Source: Holophagaceae bacterium (lineage in GTDB: Bacteria; Acidobacteriota; Holophagae; Holophagales; Holophagaceae). Taken from it: a stretch of DNA of 64,000 bases. The notes under the pieces are model-generated. The model was not told the DNA's origin. It did no database searches and was given only the letters and a program-made list of their open reading frames with translations. Below are positions 16,070 through 24,600 of the stretch, piece after piece. Made by a program: the position numbers and the translations under genes. The stretch covers positions 19,380 to 83,379 of the forward strand of contig JANYLR010000031.1 of the NCBI GenBank assembly GCA_025363715.1, in the 5' to 3' direction. Positions within the stretch are counted from its first letter, which is position 1, and each line of letters opens with the position of its first letter.

Positions 16070-18382
16070 TCAAGCCCGTCCGAGATGAGTCTTCAGCCCC
16101 TCGACGACGGCGGCCAGGAGCGCCTCAAACCTTCTCAGCAGGGGAAAAACGGATTCAGGAGGCCCATCCTGAATGGCGTTCTGTAAGTCCCTGGAGAGGT
16201 TGGAGAGCTGTGTGGCGCCGATGGTTCCGGCCACGGCGATCATGGAGTGGGCATGTCTCGAGGCCGTTTCCATTTCGCCCAGAGCCAGAGCGCTCCGGAT
16301 CTCCTCGGCGGTCTCTGGCTTGAGGATCAGGAAGCGGCCTAGCATCTTTTCATAGAGGGCCACGTTGCCTGAAAAGGAAGCCAGACCGGCTTCCCAGGAA
16401 AGAACCATCGGATGCACGGCCGGATTCCCTGCGCCCGGAACCGGAAAGGCGGCCTCGGTCGGGGGACCCCCCCCGTGGATCCATTTCGCCAGGGTGCCGA
16501 ACAGCTCGTCGGGATTGATGGGCTTGGTGATGTAATCGTTCATGCCCAGGGCCAGGCAGCGCTCCCGCTCCGGTAGCATGGCGTGGGCGGTCATCGCCAG
16601 GATGGGCAGGTTGGCGAAGGCGGCCTCGCCGCGGAGTTGCCGGGTGGCCTCGTAGCCATCCATGACGGGCATCTGAAGATCCATCAACACCACATCAAAG
16701 GCTTCCGCATGCACTTTTTCGATGGCCTCACGCCCATCCATGGCGAGGATGACTTCCATGCCCATGAGGGCCAGGAGCTCCATCGCCACCTCCTGGTTGA
16801 AATCGTTGTCCTCCACCAGCAGGATCCTCGCACCCTTCAGTCGAGCAAGATCTTCAGGGGTCACCGCCGGACTGGAGGGGGCTAAATGGGCAGGCGTCCT
16901 GCTCCCGAAGGCGTTGGTGATGGCATCGAACAGCGAGGAAGGCGAAATGGGTTTGGTGAGGTAGCCGTCCAGTTGTTCTTCCTCCACCCGTCGGGCCACC
17001 TCCTCATCCCCATAGGCGGTCACCATGATGATCCTGGGAATGGCGTGCGCATTCGGTTCCGCTCGGATCCGACGAGCGGCCTCGAACCCATCCTCATCGC
17101 CCAGGTGCCAATCCAGGAGCACCAGATCGAATGACGCCTCCTGCAACGCCACGAAGGCCTCCTCGGCGGAAGCCACCATGGTGGTGGGATAGCCGAGGCC
17201 GGTGGCCAGTCCATGCAGGATCAAGCGGGCGATGGGACTGTCATCCACGACCAGGATGCGAAGCCCCGCGAGGTCTTGCGTTGGGACATCCCGTGGCGCA
17301 GGCACCAGGTGCCCAAGCCCGAAGATGGCCGTGAAGAAGAATTCACTGCCGCGGCCCAGGGCGCTTTCCACCCATAGCTCGCCCCCCATCATGCCGACCA
17401 GGTGTTTGCTGATGGCCAGCCCCAAACCCGTGCCCGTGAACTTTCGGGTGCTGGAACTATCCACCTGGCTGAACGGCTGGAACAGCAGGCGGGTCTGGTC
17501 GGGCGACATGCCAATGCCAGTGTCCCGCACCGAAAACTTGAGCGTCACGCGGCCCTCCCCAGCCTGGATCTTGGTGACGGTGACCACGATCTCCCCGGTT
17601 TCGGTGAACTTCACGGAGTTGCTGCACAGATTGGTGAGCACCTGTCCGAGCCGCATAGGATCACCATCCAGACAAGGTGGTACGTCAGGAGCGATGTCTA
17701 GCAGGAATTCCAGGTTTTTCTTCGCGGATCGCATGCCCACCAGCTGCGTGACCTTCTCGAATTCCTCCTCCAGAAAGAATTCCTTGGTGTCCATCTGAAG
17801 TTTCCCGGCCTCGATCTTGGAGAAGTCCAGGATGTCGTTGATGATCCCCAGCAAGGAGTCCGCGGCTACCTTGGACTTCACCAAGTACTGCCGCTGCTTG
17901 TCCGTGAGGTCCGTCTGGAGGGCCAGGTGGGTGAGCACGGTGACCGCGTTCATGGGCGTCCGGATTTCATGGCTCATATTCGCCAGGAAGGAGCTCTTCA
18001 TGCGGTTGGCCGCCTCGGCCGCTTCCTTGGCGCGCACCAGGTCCGCATTCGACAAATGGAGCTCCTCGGAACGAAGGGTGACCAGCTCCTCCAACCGGGC
18101 CTGATAGAGGGTGAGCTCCGAAAGGGCCCGTTCCCGGTCTGCCTCCAGACGGGAGCGGCGGTCCAGTTCATTCCGCAGCTCCAGGGTGCGCTTCTGCACT
18201 ACCCGTCGCAGGGACCAGGACCAGAGCGCCAGTCCTGTCAGAAGGATGATCCCGAGGATGGGCAGTCCCGCCAGGAGGACGCGCTGGAGGAGCTTCGAGT
18301 TGGTGGCCACGGCAAGCGGCTGCTGGGGCGGGTCCGCCCAGAGAGTCAAGGCGCATCCGACCAAAGCCAAAATCCGCAGCAT
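16070..18382 (-). CDS. Hybrid sensor histidine kinase with two receivers and HPt domain
   Basis: About 770 residues. Order: signal-like segment, very short periplasmic stretch, one transmembrane helix (LAGLPILGIILLTGLALWSW), coiled coil, HisKA (FLANMSHEIRTPMNAV), HATPase (LTNLCSNSVKFTETG; GTGLGLAISKHLV), receiver 1 (LLDWHLGDEDG), receiver 2 (VLMDLQMPVMDGYEATR) and a C-terminal HPt (ASRHAHSMIAVAG). The layout is BarA/RpfC-like and would run an internal phosphorelay. No periplasmic sensor domain is present, so input may come from a partner or the membrane. ATG 18382 gives a signal-like N-terminus; GTG 18490 in the track is an alternative. Confidence 0.88.
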   Translation of the reverse strand: MLRILALVGCALTLWADPPQQPLAVATNSKLLQRVLLAGLPILGIILLTGLALWSWSLRRVVQKRTLELRNELDRRSRLEADRERALSELTLYQARLEELVTLRSEELHLSNADLVRAKEAAEAANRMKSSFLANMSHEIRTPMNAVTVLTHLALQTDLTDKQRQYLVKSKVAADSLLGIINDILDFSKIEAGKLQMDTKEFFLEEEFEKVTQLVGMRSAKKNLEFLLDIAPDVPPCLDGDPMRLGQVLTNLCSNSVKFTETGEIVVTVTKIQAGEGRVTLKFSVRDTGIGMSPDQTRLLFQPFSQVDSSSTRKFTGTGLGLAISKHLVGMMGGELWVESALGRGSEFFFTAIFGLGHLVPAPRDVPTQDLAGLRILVVDDSPIARLILHGLATGLGYPTTMVASAEEAFVALQEASFDLVLLDWHLGDEDGFEAARRIRAEPNAHAIPRIIMVTAYGDEEVARRVEEEQLDGYLTKPISPSSLFDAITNAFGSRTPAHLAPSSPAVTPEDLARLKGARILLVEDNDFNQEVAMELLALMGMEVILAMDGREAIEKVHAEAFDVVLMDLQMPVMDGYEATRQLRGEAAFANLPILAMTAHAMLPERERCLALGMNDYITKPINPDELFGTLAKWIHGGGPPTEAAFPVPGAGNPAVHPMVLSWEAGLASFSGNVALYEKMLGRFLILKPETAEEIRSALALGEMETASRHAHSMIAVAGTIGATQLSNLSRDLQNAIQDGPPESVFPLLRRFEALLAAVVEGLKTHLGRA

Positions 18383-18623
18383 GGCGAGCCCTGCTGATTT
18401 CGCATCAGGCCAACCCTGCCGAGCAGGACCATCTTGCCTGGGGATGGCATCGGTCGGTGGAGGGATGGTCACATCATTAGCCTTGCGCACAGTCTCTTAT
18501 CGGATATTCAGCGGGGAGTCTGAATCCGGGCTGTTGCGGCCTCTGGCCCAGGCCAGAGCTGTTTCCCTGACCCTGTTGCGGGCGATTCTTGCCGTGGCCG
18601 CCCAGGGAAGGCTGGCACGGGCT

Positions 18624-18654
18624 TTGACAGGACTCCTCTTTCGCCCAGTAGGAT
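18624..18654 (+). promoter_or_regulatory. Sigma-70-like promoter candidate
   Basis: TTGACA (18624-18629) and TAGGAT (18649-18654), spacer 19, placed 25 bp before the small ORF at 18680. The -10 overlaps the ATG at 18653, which argues for the later start. Confidence 0.4.
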
Positions 18655-18679
18655 GGGGACGCCCCACCCGTGGAGCCCT

Positions 18680-18841
18680 ATGTCTGCCGATCTGATCCCC
18701 CATGCGAAACTGATGGCCCTCTTGAGGCGCTTCATGATGGAGCATGCCAAATCCTCCACCCGGTCCATCTGCTTCTGCCCGATCTGTGTAGACGCGCGGA
18801 AGCTGATCGACAAGGCCCTGGGCGAAAAACCACTGGGCTGA
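18680..18841 (+). CDS. Small CxC/CxxC protein of unknown function
   Basis: A 53-residue ORF starting at ATG 18680 with GGAG 4-5 bases upstream and a promoter-like sequence in front. It is a helical, Met/Leu/Arg-rich N-terminus followed by SICFCPICVDARKLIDKAL, giving three cysteines that could bind a metal. The C-terminal amphipathic segment resembles nothing I can name. It converges on the membrane ORF at 18897. A small hairpin follows its stop. Confidence 0.5.
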   Translation: MSADLIPHAKLMALLRRFMMEHAKSSTRSICFCPICVDARKLIDKALGEKPLG

Positions 18842-18864
18842 GAGCGCCTGACAAAACCCCACGA

Positions 18865-18880
18865 TGCCCCGCGAGGGGCA
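18865..18880. terminator. Short hairpin between convergent small genes
   Basis: TGCCCCGCGAGGGGCA, 7-base stem, lying between the stops of the 18680 and 18897 genes. No T-run follows. Confidence 0.4.
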
Positions 18881-18896
18881 CGAGGCGAGGTGGGAT

Positions 18897-19136
18897 CTAC
18901 TTGCTTCGGATCTGTCCCTCGGCATAGAAGCACTGCGGGTACCTGGCATACCTGCGCTCGAAGTTCTCCCAGGCCACCCGTTCCTCCCGTGCGAACTCCA
19001 CCAGCAGGGGGTCTGGGCCAGGTTCGAACCGGCCTTCGGTGGCCCAAGCGCTGGGCAGGACAGGGTGTGAGGTGTTCCAGAGCAGGTATCCGAGCAGGAA
19101 GAGGGTGAGGATGATTGCACTCGCGAGCAGCCACAT
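18897..19136 (-). CDS. Small single-pass membrane protein, unknown
   Basis: A 79-residue protein with an N-terminal transmembrane helix (LLASAIILTLFLLGYLLW), then a polar segment rich in Glu, Arg and aromatic residues (AREERVAWENFERRYARYPQ). Probably anchored with its C-terminus outside the cytoplasm. No family recognised. Codon usage matches the neighbours, and a longer overlapping minus-strand ORF in another frame looks like a shadow. Confidence 0.5.
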   Translation of the reverse strand: MWLLASAIILTLFLLGYLLWNTSHPVLPSAWATEGRFEPGPDPLLVEFAREERVAWENFERRYARYPQCFYAEGQIRSK

Positions 19137-19302
19137 CGGAACCCCCTCACAGAAATCTTTGGCGGACAGGTGTCAGGGAGACCGGTACCGGCAGCCCTCG
19201 GGTGGCTTAGCGGTTTCCGGGAATGAATTCTTGAGATTCAGGGCGCCCAAGGCTTCGCTTTTCGGAATGACACACGCAGCAGGGGGCTGGTTTGAGGGGG
19301 CC

Positions 19303-20763
19303 CTACTTCTGTCCCTCCAGGGAGACTTCCTTGGCGGTGAGGGCGGGGTCTGCGAAGGCGGCGGCATCCTTACCCCGGGCCTTGACGACGGTCTCCCCGA
19401 TGACGATGGCCGCGAAGAACTCGTCCACCGACATAGCTGGCCCATCCACGCCCGAAACATCCGATTTGCCCATGGCGCTGGCCGTGGCCATTCCGATGGA
19501 CTTGCCGAGGATGGTGAGCGTGTGGGCTCCCGAGTCCTTGGCGGTGACCACGCCCTGAAGGATGGGCCTCGCGTCATTGGTGGATTCCATGCGGGTGGCC
19601 ACCATGGAGATTCCATCCCGACCCAGCGTCCCCCGGACCTGCACCAACTGCCCGGCGGTGAGAGCAGCCAAGGTCACCCGCTGATCGGTCAGGGCATCCA
19701 CCTTGATCAGGACGCCGTTGACCTTGAAGCTTCCGGTTCCACCGGCGCCCACCACGGGTCCTGAGACGGCCCCCTGGAGGCGAATGTTGGCCCGGAAGGA
19801 GACCTTGCTGGCGGCCAGCGCGCCACTGACCCCGAGCACGCCCTCCACTTCCACCTTCACGCCCGCGACGAGATCATCGGGGACGCCCCCGCTCCAGGTG
19901 GTGCTGGGGCTGGTGGTCACGGAGATGCCGGCGACGATGAACTGGGTGGAACCGGTCGCCGAGGTGACGATGCCCTCAACCTCGGCTTCGCTCTGGGGCA
20001 AGCCCGGCAGCCGATCCTCGATGGAAATACTGGCGGCTTCGATGACGTTCCCGGCCTGGACGGGCTTCAGGGAGCGGACCTCCACGAAGGAACCATTCGC
20101 GAGCCCAATCGGAAGGGTCGCGCCCCCCAGCAGGTTCACGGTGTAGGTGTCCGAGGGACCCGCATCGGGCGAAAGCTTGAGGGTGAAACCCGTGGCGCCC
20201 AGTGCCGAGACCATCCCCTTGAGCTCGAAGTCATCGGCCACGCCGGCCTGGTTCTTCTCGATGCGCGTGGCTCTGAGTCCGCCCCGATCATCGGGGACGC
20301 CAGACACGCGCACCCGGTCATTCCCATGGATGGAGTCAAGCCGCGTGGTGTTGTCCTCGAACTCGGTGCTGTCATCCACGCGCACGGTCTGGCCACCCAC
20401 CGACAGGGTGGAAGTGCCCACGGATCCGACCTTCCCTTTGACCGCATCCTCGAACTCGATCTCGAGGGCCTCCCCGGTGTGGCCGTTGTGATGAGCCTTG
20501 ACCTTCACCACCATGCCCGGTTTCAACTCCGTTTCGGTTTTCTGCGCCTTTTCGACGAGGATGGTGGCCCCGACCGTCGACAGGGTGAGGTTGTTGACCT
20601 GGATCGACCCGGCCGCTTGGGCTGTGATGGCTCCGGTGGTGAACTTGACGGGAGCCGGGGGAGTCGGGGTCGGAGTGGACGAGCTGCTCCCGGAAGAGGA
20701 ACCCCCGCAGGCCGTCAGAACGAGGATGGCGAGGGCAGCGGTGAGTTGGACAGGTGCTTTCAT
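19303..20763 (-). CDS. DUF5666-type repeat lipoprotein
   Basis: A 486-residue lipoprotein: signal and lipobox (ILVLTACGG), Ser/Thr/Pro linker (SSSSTPTPTPPAP), then about five OB-like beta repeats of 60-80 residues. Each has a GxV...L...G..V.V...T.......L..G..V.V pattern characteristic of DUF5666 proteins. Role unknown; probably anchored in the outer membrane or periplasm. ATG 20763 is preferred over the track start because GGAGG lies 5 bases upstream. It is flanked downstream by a 166-bp gap with nothing clear in it. Confidence 0.8.
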   Translation of the reverse strand: MKAPVQLTAALAILVLTACGGSSSGSSSSTPTPTPPAPVKFTTGAITAQAAGSIQVNNLTLSTVGATILVEKAQKTETELKPGMVVKVKAHHNGHTGEALEIEFEDAVKGKVGSVGTSTLSVGGQTVRVDDSTEFEDNTTRLDSIHGNDRVRVSGVPDDRGGLRATRIEKNQAGVADDFELKGMVSALGATGFTLKLSPDAGPSDTYTVNLLGGATLPIGLANGSFVEVRSLKPVQAGNVIEAASISIEDRLPGLPQSEAEVEGIVTSATGSTQFIVAGISVTTSPSTTWSGGVPDDLVAGVKVEVEGVLGVSGALAASKVSFRANIRLQGAVSGPVVGAGGTGSFKVNGVLIKVDALTDQRVTLAALTAGQLVQVRGTLGRDGISMVATRMESTNDARPILQGVVTAKDSGAHTLTILGKSIGMATASAMGKSDVSGVDGPAMSVDEFFAAIVIGETVVKARGKDAAAFADPALTAKEVSLEGQK

Positions 20764-20975
20764 AGGGCCTCCTTGGCCGATAACCAACATGGATGTGGCG
20801 TGCTATCCAGGGTGGCTATCGCCAAGGTCTGGACCAGATCCGAAAATGAAAAGCCCGACCATCCGGTTCCCATGCATGGCGGTTCTGGTTAGCAGATTCG
20901 AAAATGCCAGGCCGATGGCGATAGGGGACCGATCGCCCATCCCTTAGTCCGCAGACCCGCTAAACTGAACCCCGC

Positions 20976-21052
20976 GCGCCCATAGCTCAGGTGGATAGAG
21001 CAGCAGCCTTCTAAGCTGCAGGTCGCTGGTTCGAGTCCAGCTGGGCGCACCA
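20976..21052 (+). tRNA. tRNA-Arg (anticodon TCT)
   Basis: A 77-nt cloverleaf: acceptor GCGCCCA/TGGGCGC, anticodon stem GCAGC/GCTGC with loop CTTCTAA (anticodon TCT), T-arm CTGGTTCGAGTCCAG, encoded CCA. Confidence 0.97.
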
Positions 21053-21223
21053 GCCGTGGATCGACGCTCGTTCTGGACTCGAACCAGCGAGTGGGATTGT
21101 GGAGGCGCGACACAAAGTCGCGCCGGAGCAAGACCGGCAGGTGGTGAAGCCAGATGTTGTTCGAGTCCAACTGGGCGCACCAACCTTGGGTCGATGCTCG
21201 TTCTGGACTCGAACCAGCGAGTG
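21041..21223. repeat. tRNA-Arg-derived repeat cluster
   Basis: A 54-bp unit starting in the tRNA acceptor (CTGGGCGCACCA...) and ending GAACCAGCGAGTGG occurs at 21041-21094 and again at 21171-21224, 50 of 54 bases identical. Each unit ends in CTGGACTCGAACCAGCGA, an exact 18-nt inverted copy of the T-arm region at 21023-21040. Between the units lie GAGTGGGATTGTGGAGGCGC, a GGCGCGAC/GTCGCGCC hairpin and a second 3' tRNA fragment (21157-21182). The arrangement parallels the tRNA-Pro cluster. Confidence 0.8.
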
Positions 21224-21224
21224 G

Positions 21225-21663
21225 ATGGCAGAGCAAGGAGTACTGTCAGCTCGATGGAGGAGCTGGACCTATGAACCTTGGTCAAACCATTTCTCTGAAC
21301 GTTGGCCCGTGAAACCGTCACAAGTTGCCATCTCGAAGCGCTGTCCCCCCAGGCGAGGGAAAAATATTCCGGTTCGGACATCTATCTGTGAAACAGGAGT
21401 TTGTGCATCCTGTTGGTCATTAGACTAGTTCATATGGACTAATCAACTTGAGAATACAGAACAATTAGGTAGATTGGGGGCGCTTGCGCTCCCATGGGAG
21501 TTGCGTATGCTCTCAACTTACTTCGCAGAAAAATCTCGTTGGCAGCAAGAAGAATCACAAAGAAGGCCCACGGGATCAGGCGTGCCTGAACCCGCATTGT
21601 GAGGCTCGCCATCGAGGGTTCCGCGGCTCGCCCCAGATCGTTCCACTTTGAAGGATGTGCCAC
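21225..21663. other. 439-bp gene-free leader of the multihaem cytochrome gene
   Basis: More AT-rich than the surroundings. It holds overlapping hairpins at 21476-21500 (GGGGGCGCTTGCGCTCCC, then CTCCCATGGGAG). The minus ORF at 21439-21663 has no family features and is not called. I looked for a c-di-GMP riboswitch, known before cytochrome genes in Geobacter, and saw no convincing match. The AAGGA at 21651 is the cytochrome RBS. Confidence 0.5.
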
Positions 21664-24600
21664 ATGAGGGACCTGAAGACTAGGTGGTATCCGGGCCTGC
21701 TCGGGATGGTCTTCGGCCTCTTGGCCCTATTGGGATGTGGGGGCAGCAAGGGCTCCTCCGGCGTCAATCAGTACTATGGGAATTACCATCCAACGGGTTG
21801 GATGACGATCCATGGCGGACAGGCGGTCGCAGGCGTGGACGCCTGCAAGAAGTGCCACGAAATCTCCCTGATCAAGGTGGGCGCGGGCGTTCCGACCTGC
21901 ATGACCACGGGGTGCCATCACCAGGGCACGCCGGGGTACGCGGACGCGGCCATCCACGGCCCGCTGGCCAAGTCGGCCAGGACCTCCCCGTCCGGTGGAG
22001 GACTGATCTCCTGCCAGATCTGTCATGGTGATGACTTCACCGGCGGCGCTTCCGTCAAGGCCTGCGCCGCCTGCCATGGCGTGAGTGCCCCGCATCCGCA
22101 CAAGCCCTGGCGCATCGCAGTCGGTTCCACCTGGACCCACGTCAACACCGACCCTTCCAATGCCGCCGCCTGTGCGCAGTGCCATTACCCCGGTTCGCCC
22201 AACAACCCGGCCCTGCATCCACTCACACCCGCCCCTGCGGGAACCCAGCCGGGCTGCTTCAACCTGACCCTCTGCCACGGTGCCAATGCGGCTCCGCATC
22301 CCGTGCCGTTCTTGGCCGGCATGACCGATTCCAAGCTGAACGGCCACTTCACGGTCACCGCCTCGGCCTTCGCCTCGGACTGCGCGACCTGTCACGCCTA
22401 CACCGGGGTCTCACCGACCACCTCCGCGCCCCTTTGCGAGGTCTGCCATCAATTGGCTGATCCCACGCTGCCCGGCACCCTTGCCGGAACCTGCCTCTCC
22501 TGTCATGCCGGAACCAGTGGTCTGCCGAAGGGGCCTGGTGGGACGGGCTTCCCCAGCATCGCCGGAGCCCATGCCAAGCACATGTCCCTGGCGACGGGGC
22601 TGACCTGCAATACCTGCCACGCCGGCAGCGGCAGCGGCACCGCCACCCACTATGACAATGCGAATGCCCGGATCTACGATCTCGCCGGTCCCGGCAGCGT
22701 GTCCGTGGATGCCCTGTACAAAGCGAAGACTGGCGGAACCCCGGCCTTCAACCTGTCCGCCCTGACCTGCTCCAACATCAGCTGCCACGGCGGCCAGGTG
22801 ACGCCCAGCTGGGAATTCGGCACGATCAACAGCAGCACCCAGTGCACGGCCTGCCACGCTGTGGCCAGCACGGCGGGAACGAGTACCCAGTACAACGATG
22901 CCTTTGGTCGCCACAGCCTCGGCTCGCACGATGCTACGAATTCCACGAATAATATCGCCTGCACCACCTGCCACAACATGGGCAACGGCTCACCCGGGGC
23001 CCTGGCCCACTTCAAGTACCTGAACACCACCGCCGTGGATGGCGCCGCGACGGGGACCCCCGTGGATCAGATGCCCAGCGGCACCATCGCCTTCAACCCA
23101 GCCATCGTCACGGGTGGCACCTATACGGTGACGAGCGCCTCCCAGGGTAGCGGCACCTGCGCCCTGACCTGCCACACCCACGTCCATACCAATGCCGTGA
23201 ACGATTGGACCTCCATCGGCGTGCCCCACCCCATCCCGTTCCTTACGGGTCAGCTGGACACCCAGGGCAATGGCCATCTGATCGCCACGGCCGCCATTTT
23301 CGCGGCGGACTGCAGCACTTGCCACGCCTATTCGGGAACCTCGCCGAACCCGGCGTCCCCCCTCTGCTCGGTCTGTCATCTCCTCGCCAATCCCACCGTG
23401 GTCGCCACGGGGACCGGGACCTGCCTGTCCTGCCATGTGGGTCCATCCGGTCTGCCGAAAGGACCTGCGGGTACCGTGTTCCCCAGCATCCCCGGGTCCC
23501 ACGCCAAGCACCTGAACCTGCCCACGACCTTGACCTGTAATACCTGCCATGCCGGCAGCGGCACGGGCACGGCCACCCATTACACGAATGCCAACACCCG
23601 GCTCGGGTCCATCTCGGGACCTGCCACCGTATCGATGGATGTTCTGTACAAGGCCAAGACTGGAGCCAATCCCACCTTCACCAGTGCCTCGCTCACCTGC
23701 TCCAACGTCAGCTGCCACGGCGGCCAGGCCACCCCCGGCTGGCAGGTCGGCACCCTCAATAGCGCCACCCAGTGCACAGCCTGCCACGGAGTGGCGAGCT
23801 CGGCTGGAACGAGCACCCAGTACAACGACGCCTTCGGCCGCCATAGCATCGGCACGCACAACGCTACGAACGCTGCCAATGCCATCGCCTGCACCACCTG
23901 CCACAACATGGCCAATGGTTCGGCGGGGGCCCTGGCCCACTTCAAGTACCTGAACACATCGGCCGTGGATGCGGTCGCCACGGGCCTGCCGGCGGACCAG
24001 ATGCCCAGCGGCACCATCGCCTTCAATCCGGCCATCGTCACGGGTGGCACCTACACGGTCACCAGCGCCACCCAGGGCAACGGTGGCTGTGCCCTGACCT
24101 GCCACACCCACATCCATGTCGCCACGGTGGAGACCTGGACCGCCAGCGGCGCGCCGCATGCCATACCGTTTCTATCGGGCCAGACAGACACCCAGGGCAA
24201 TGGCCACCTGAACGCCACCGCGGCCATCCTCACCGCCGACTGTGGCATCTGCCACGCCTACTCGGGCACCTCCCCCATGGCCGCGGCGCCGCTCTGCAAC
24301 GTCTGCCACAAGCTGGCCGACCCCACCGTCGCCGGTACCAATACGGGAACCTGCCTCTCCTGCCATGCCGGCACCAGTGGCATGCCGAAGGGACCGGGGG
24401 GGACGGCCTTCCCCAGCCTGGCGGGCGCTCACCTGAAGCACATGAACCTGGGCACCGTCCTGACCTGCGATACCTGCCACGCGGGCAGCGGCACCGGGAC
24501 CAACACCCACTACACCAATGCCAACGCGCGGATTGGAATCCCCCCGGGGCCAGCCCCCGTGGTGATCAGTGCCACCTTCAATGCCAAGAGCGGCAGCGCA

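Noticed and set aside
15565-16088. Several ORFs across tRNA-Pro and its repeats (e.g. 15636-15971 with GAKRFELLTPCSQSRCATRL)
   Set aside because: Translations of tRNA sequence on the wrong strand, a well-known false protein type.
18497-19150. Long minus ORFs (217 and 208 residues) between the hybrid kinase and the small membrane gene
   Set aside because: They cover a promoter, a terminator and two better small genes, and have no domain.
20889-21428. ORFs over tRNA-Arg and its repeats (PAGLEPATCSLEGCC-like)
   Set aside because: Same artefact as above; the sequence is tRNA and tRNA-derived repeat.
21225-21663. Possible c-di-GMP riboswitch before the cytochrome gene
   Set aside because: No GEMM core found on either strand; only simple hairpins.
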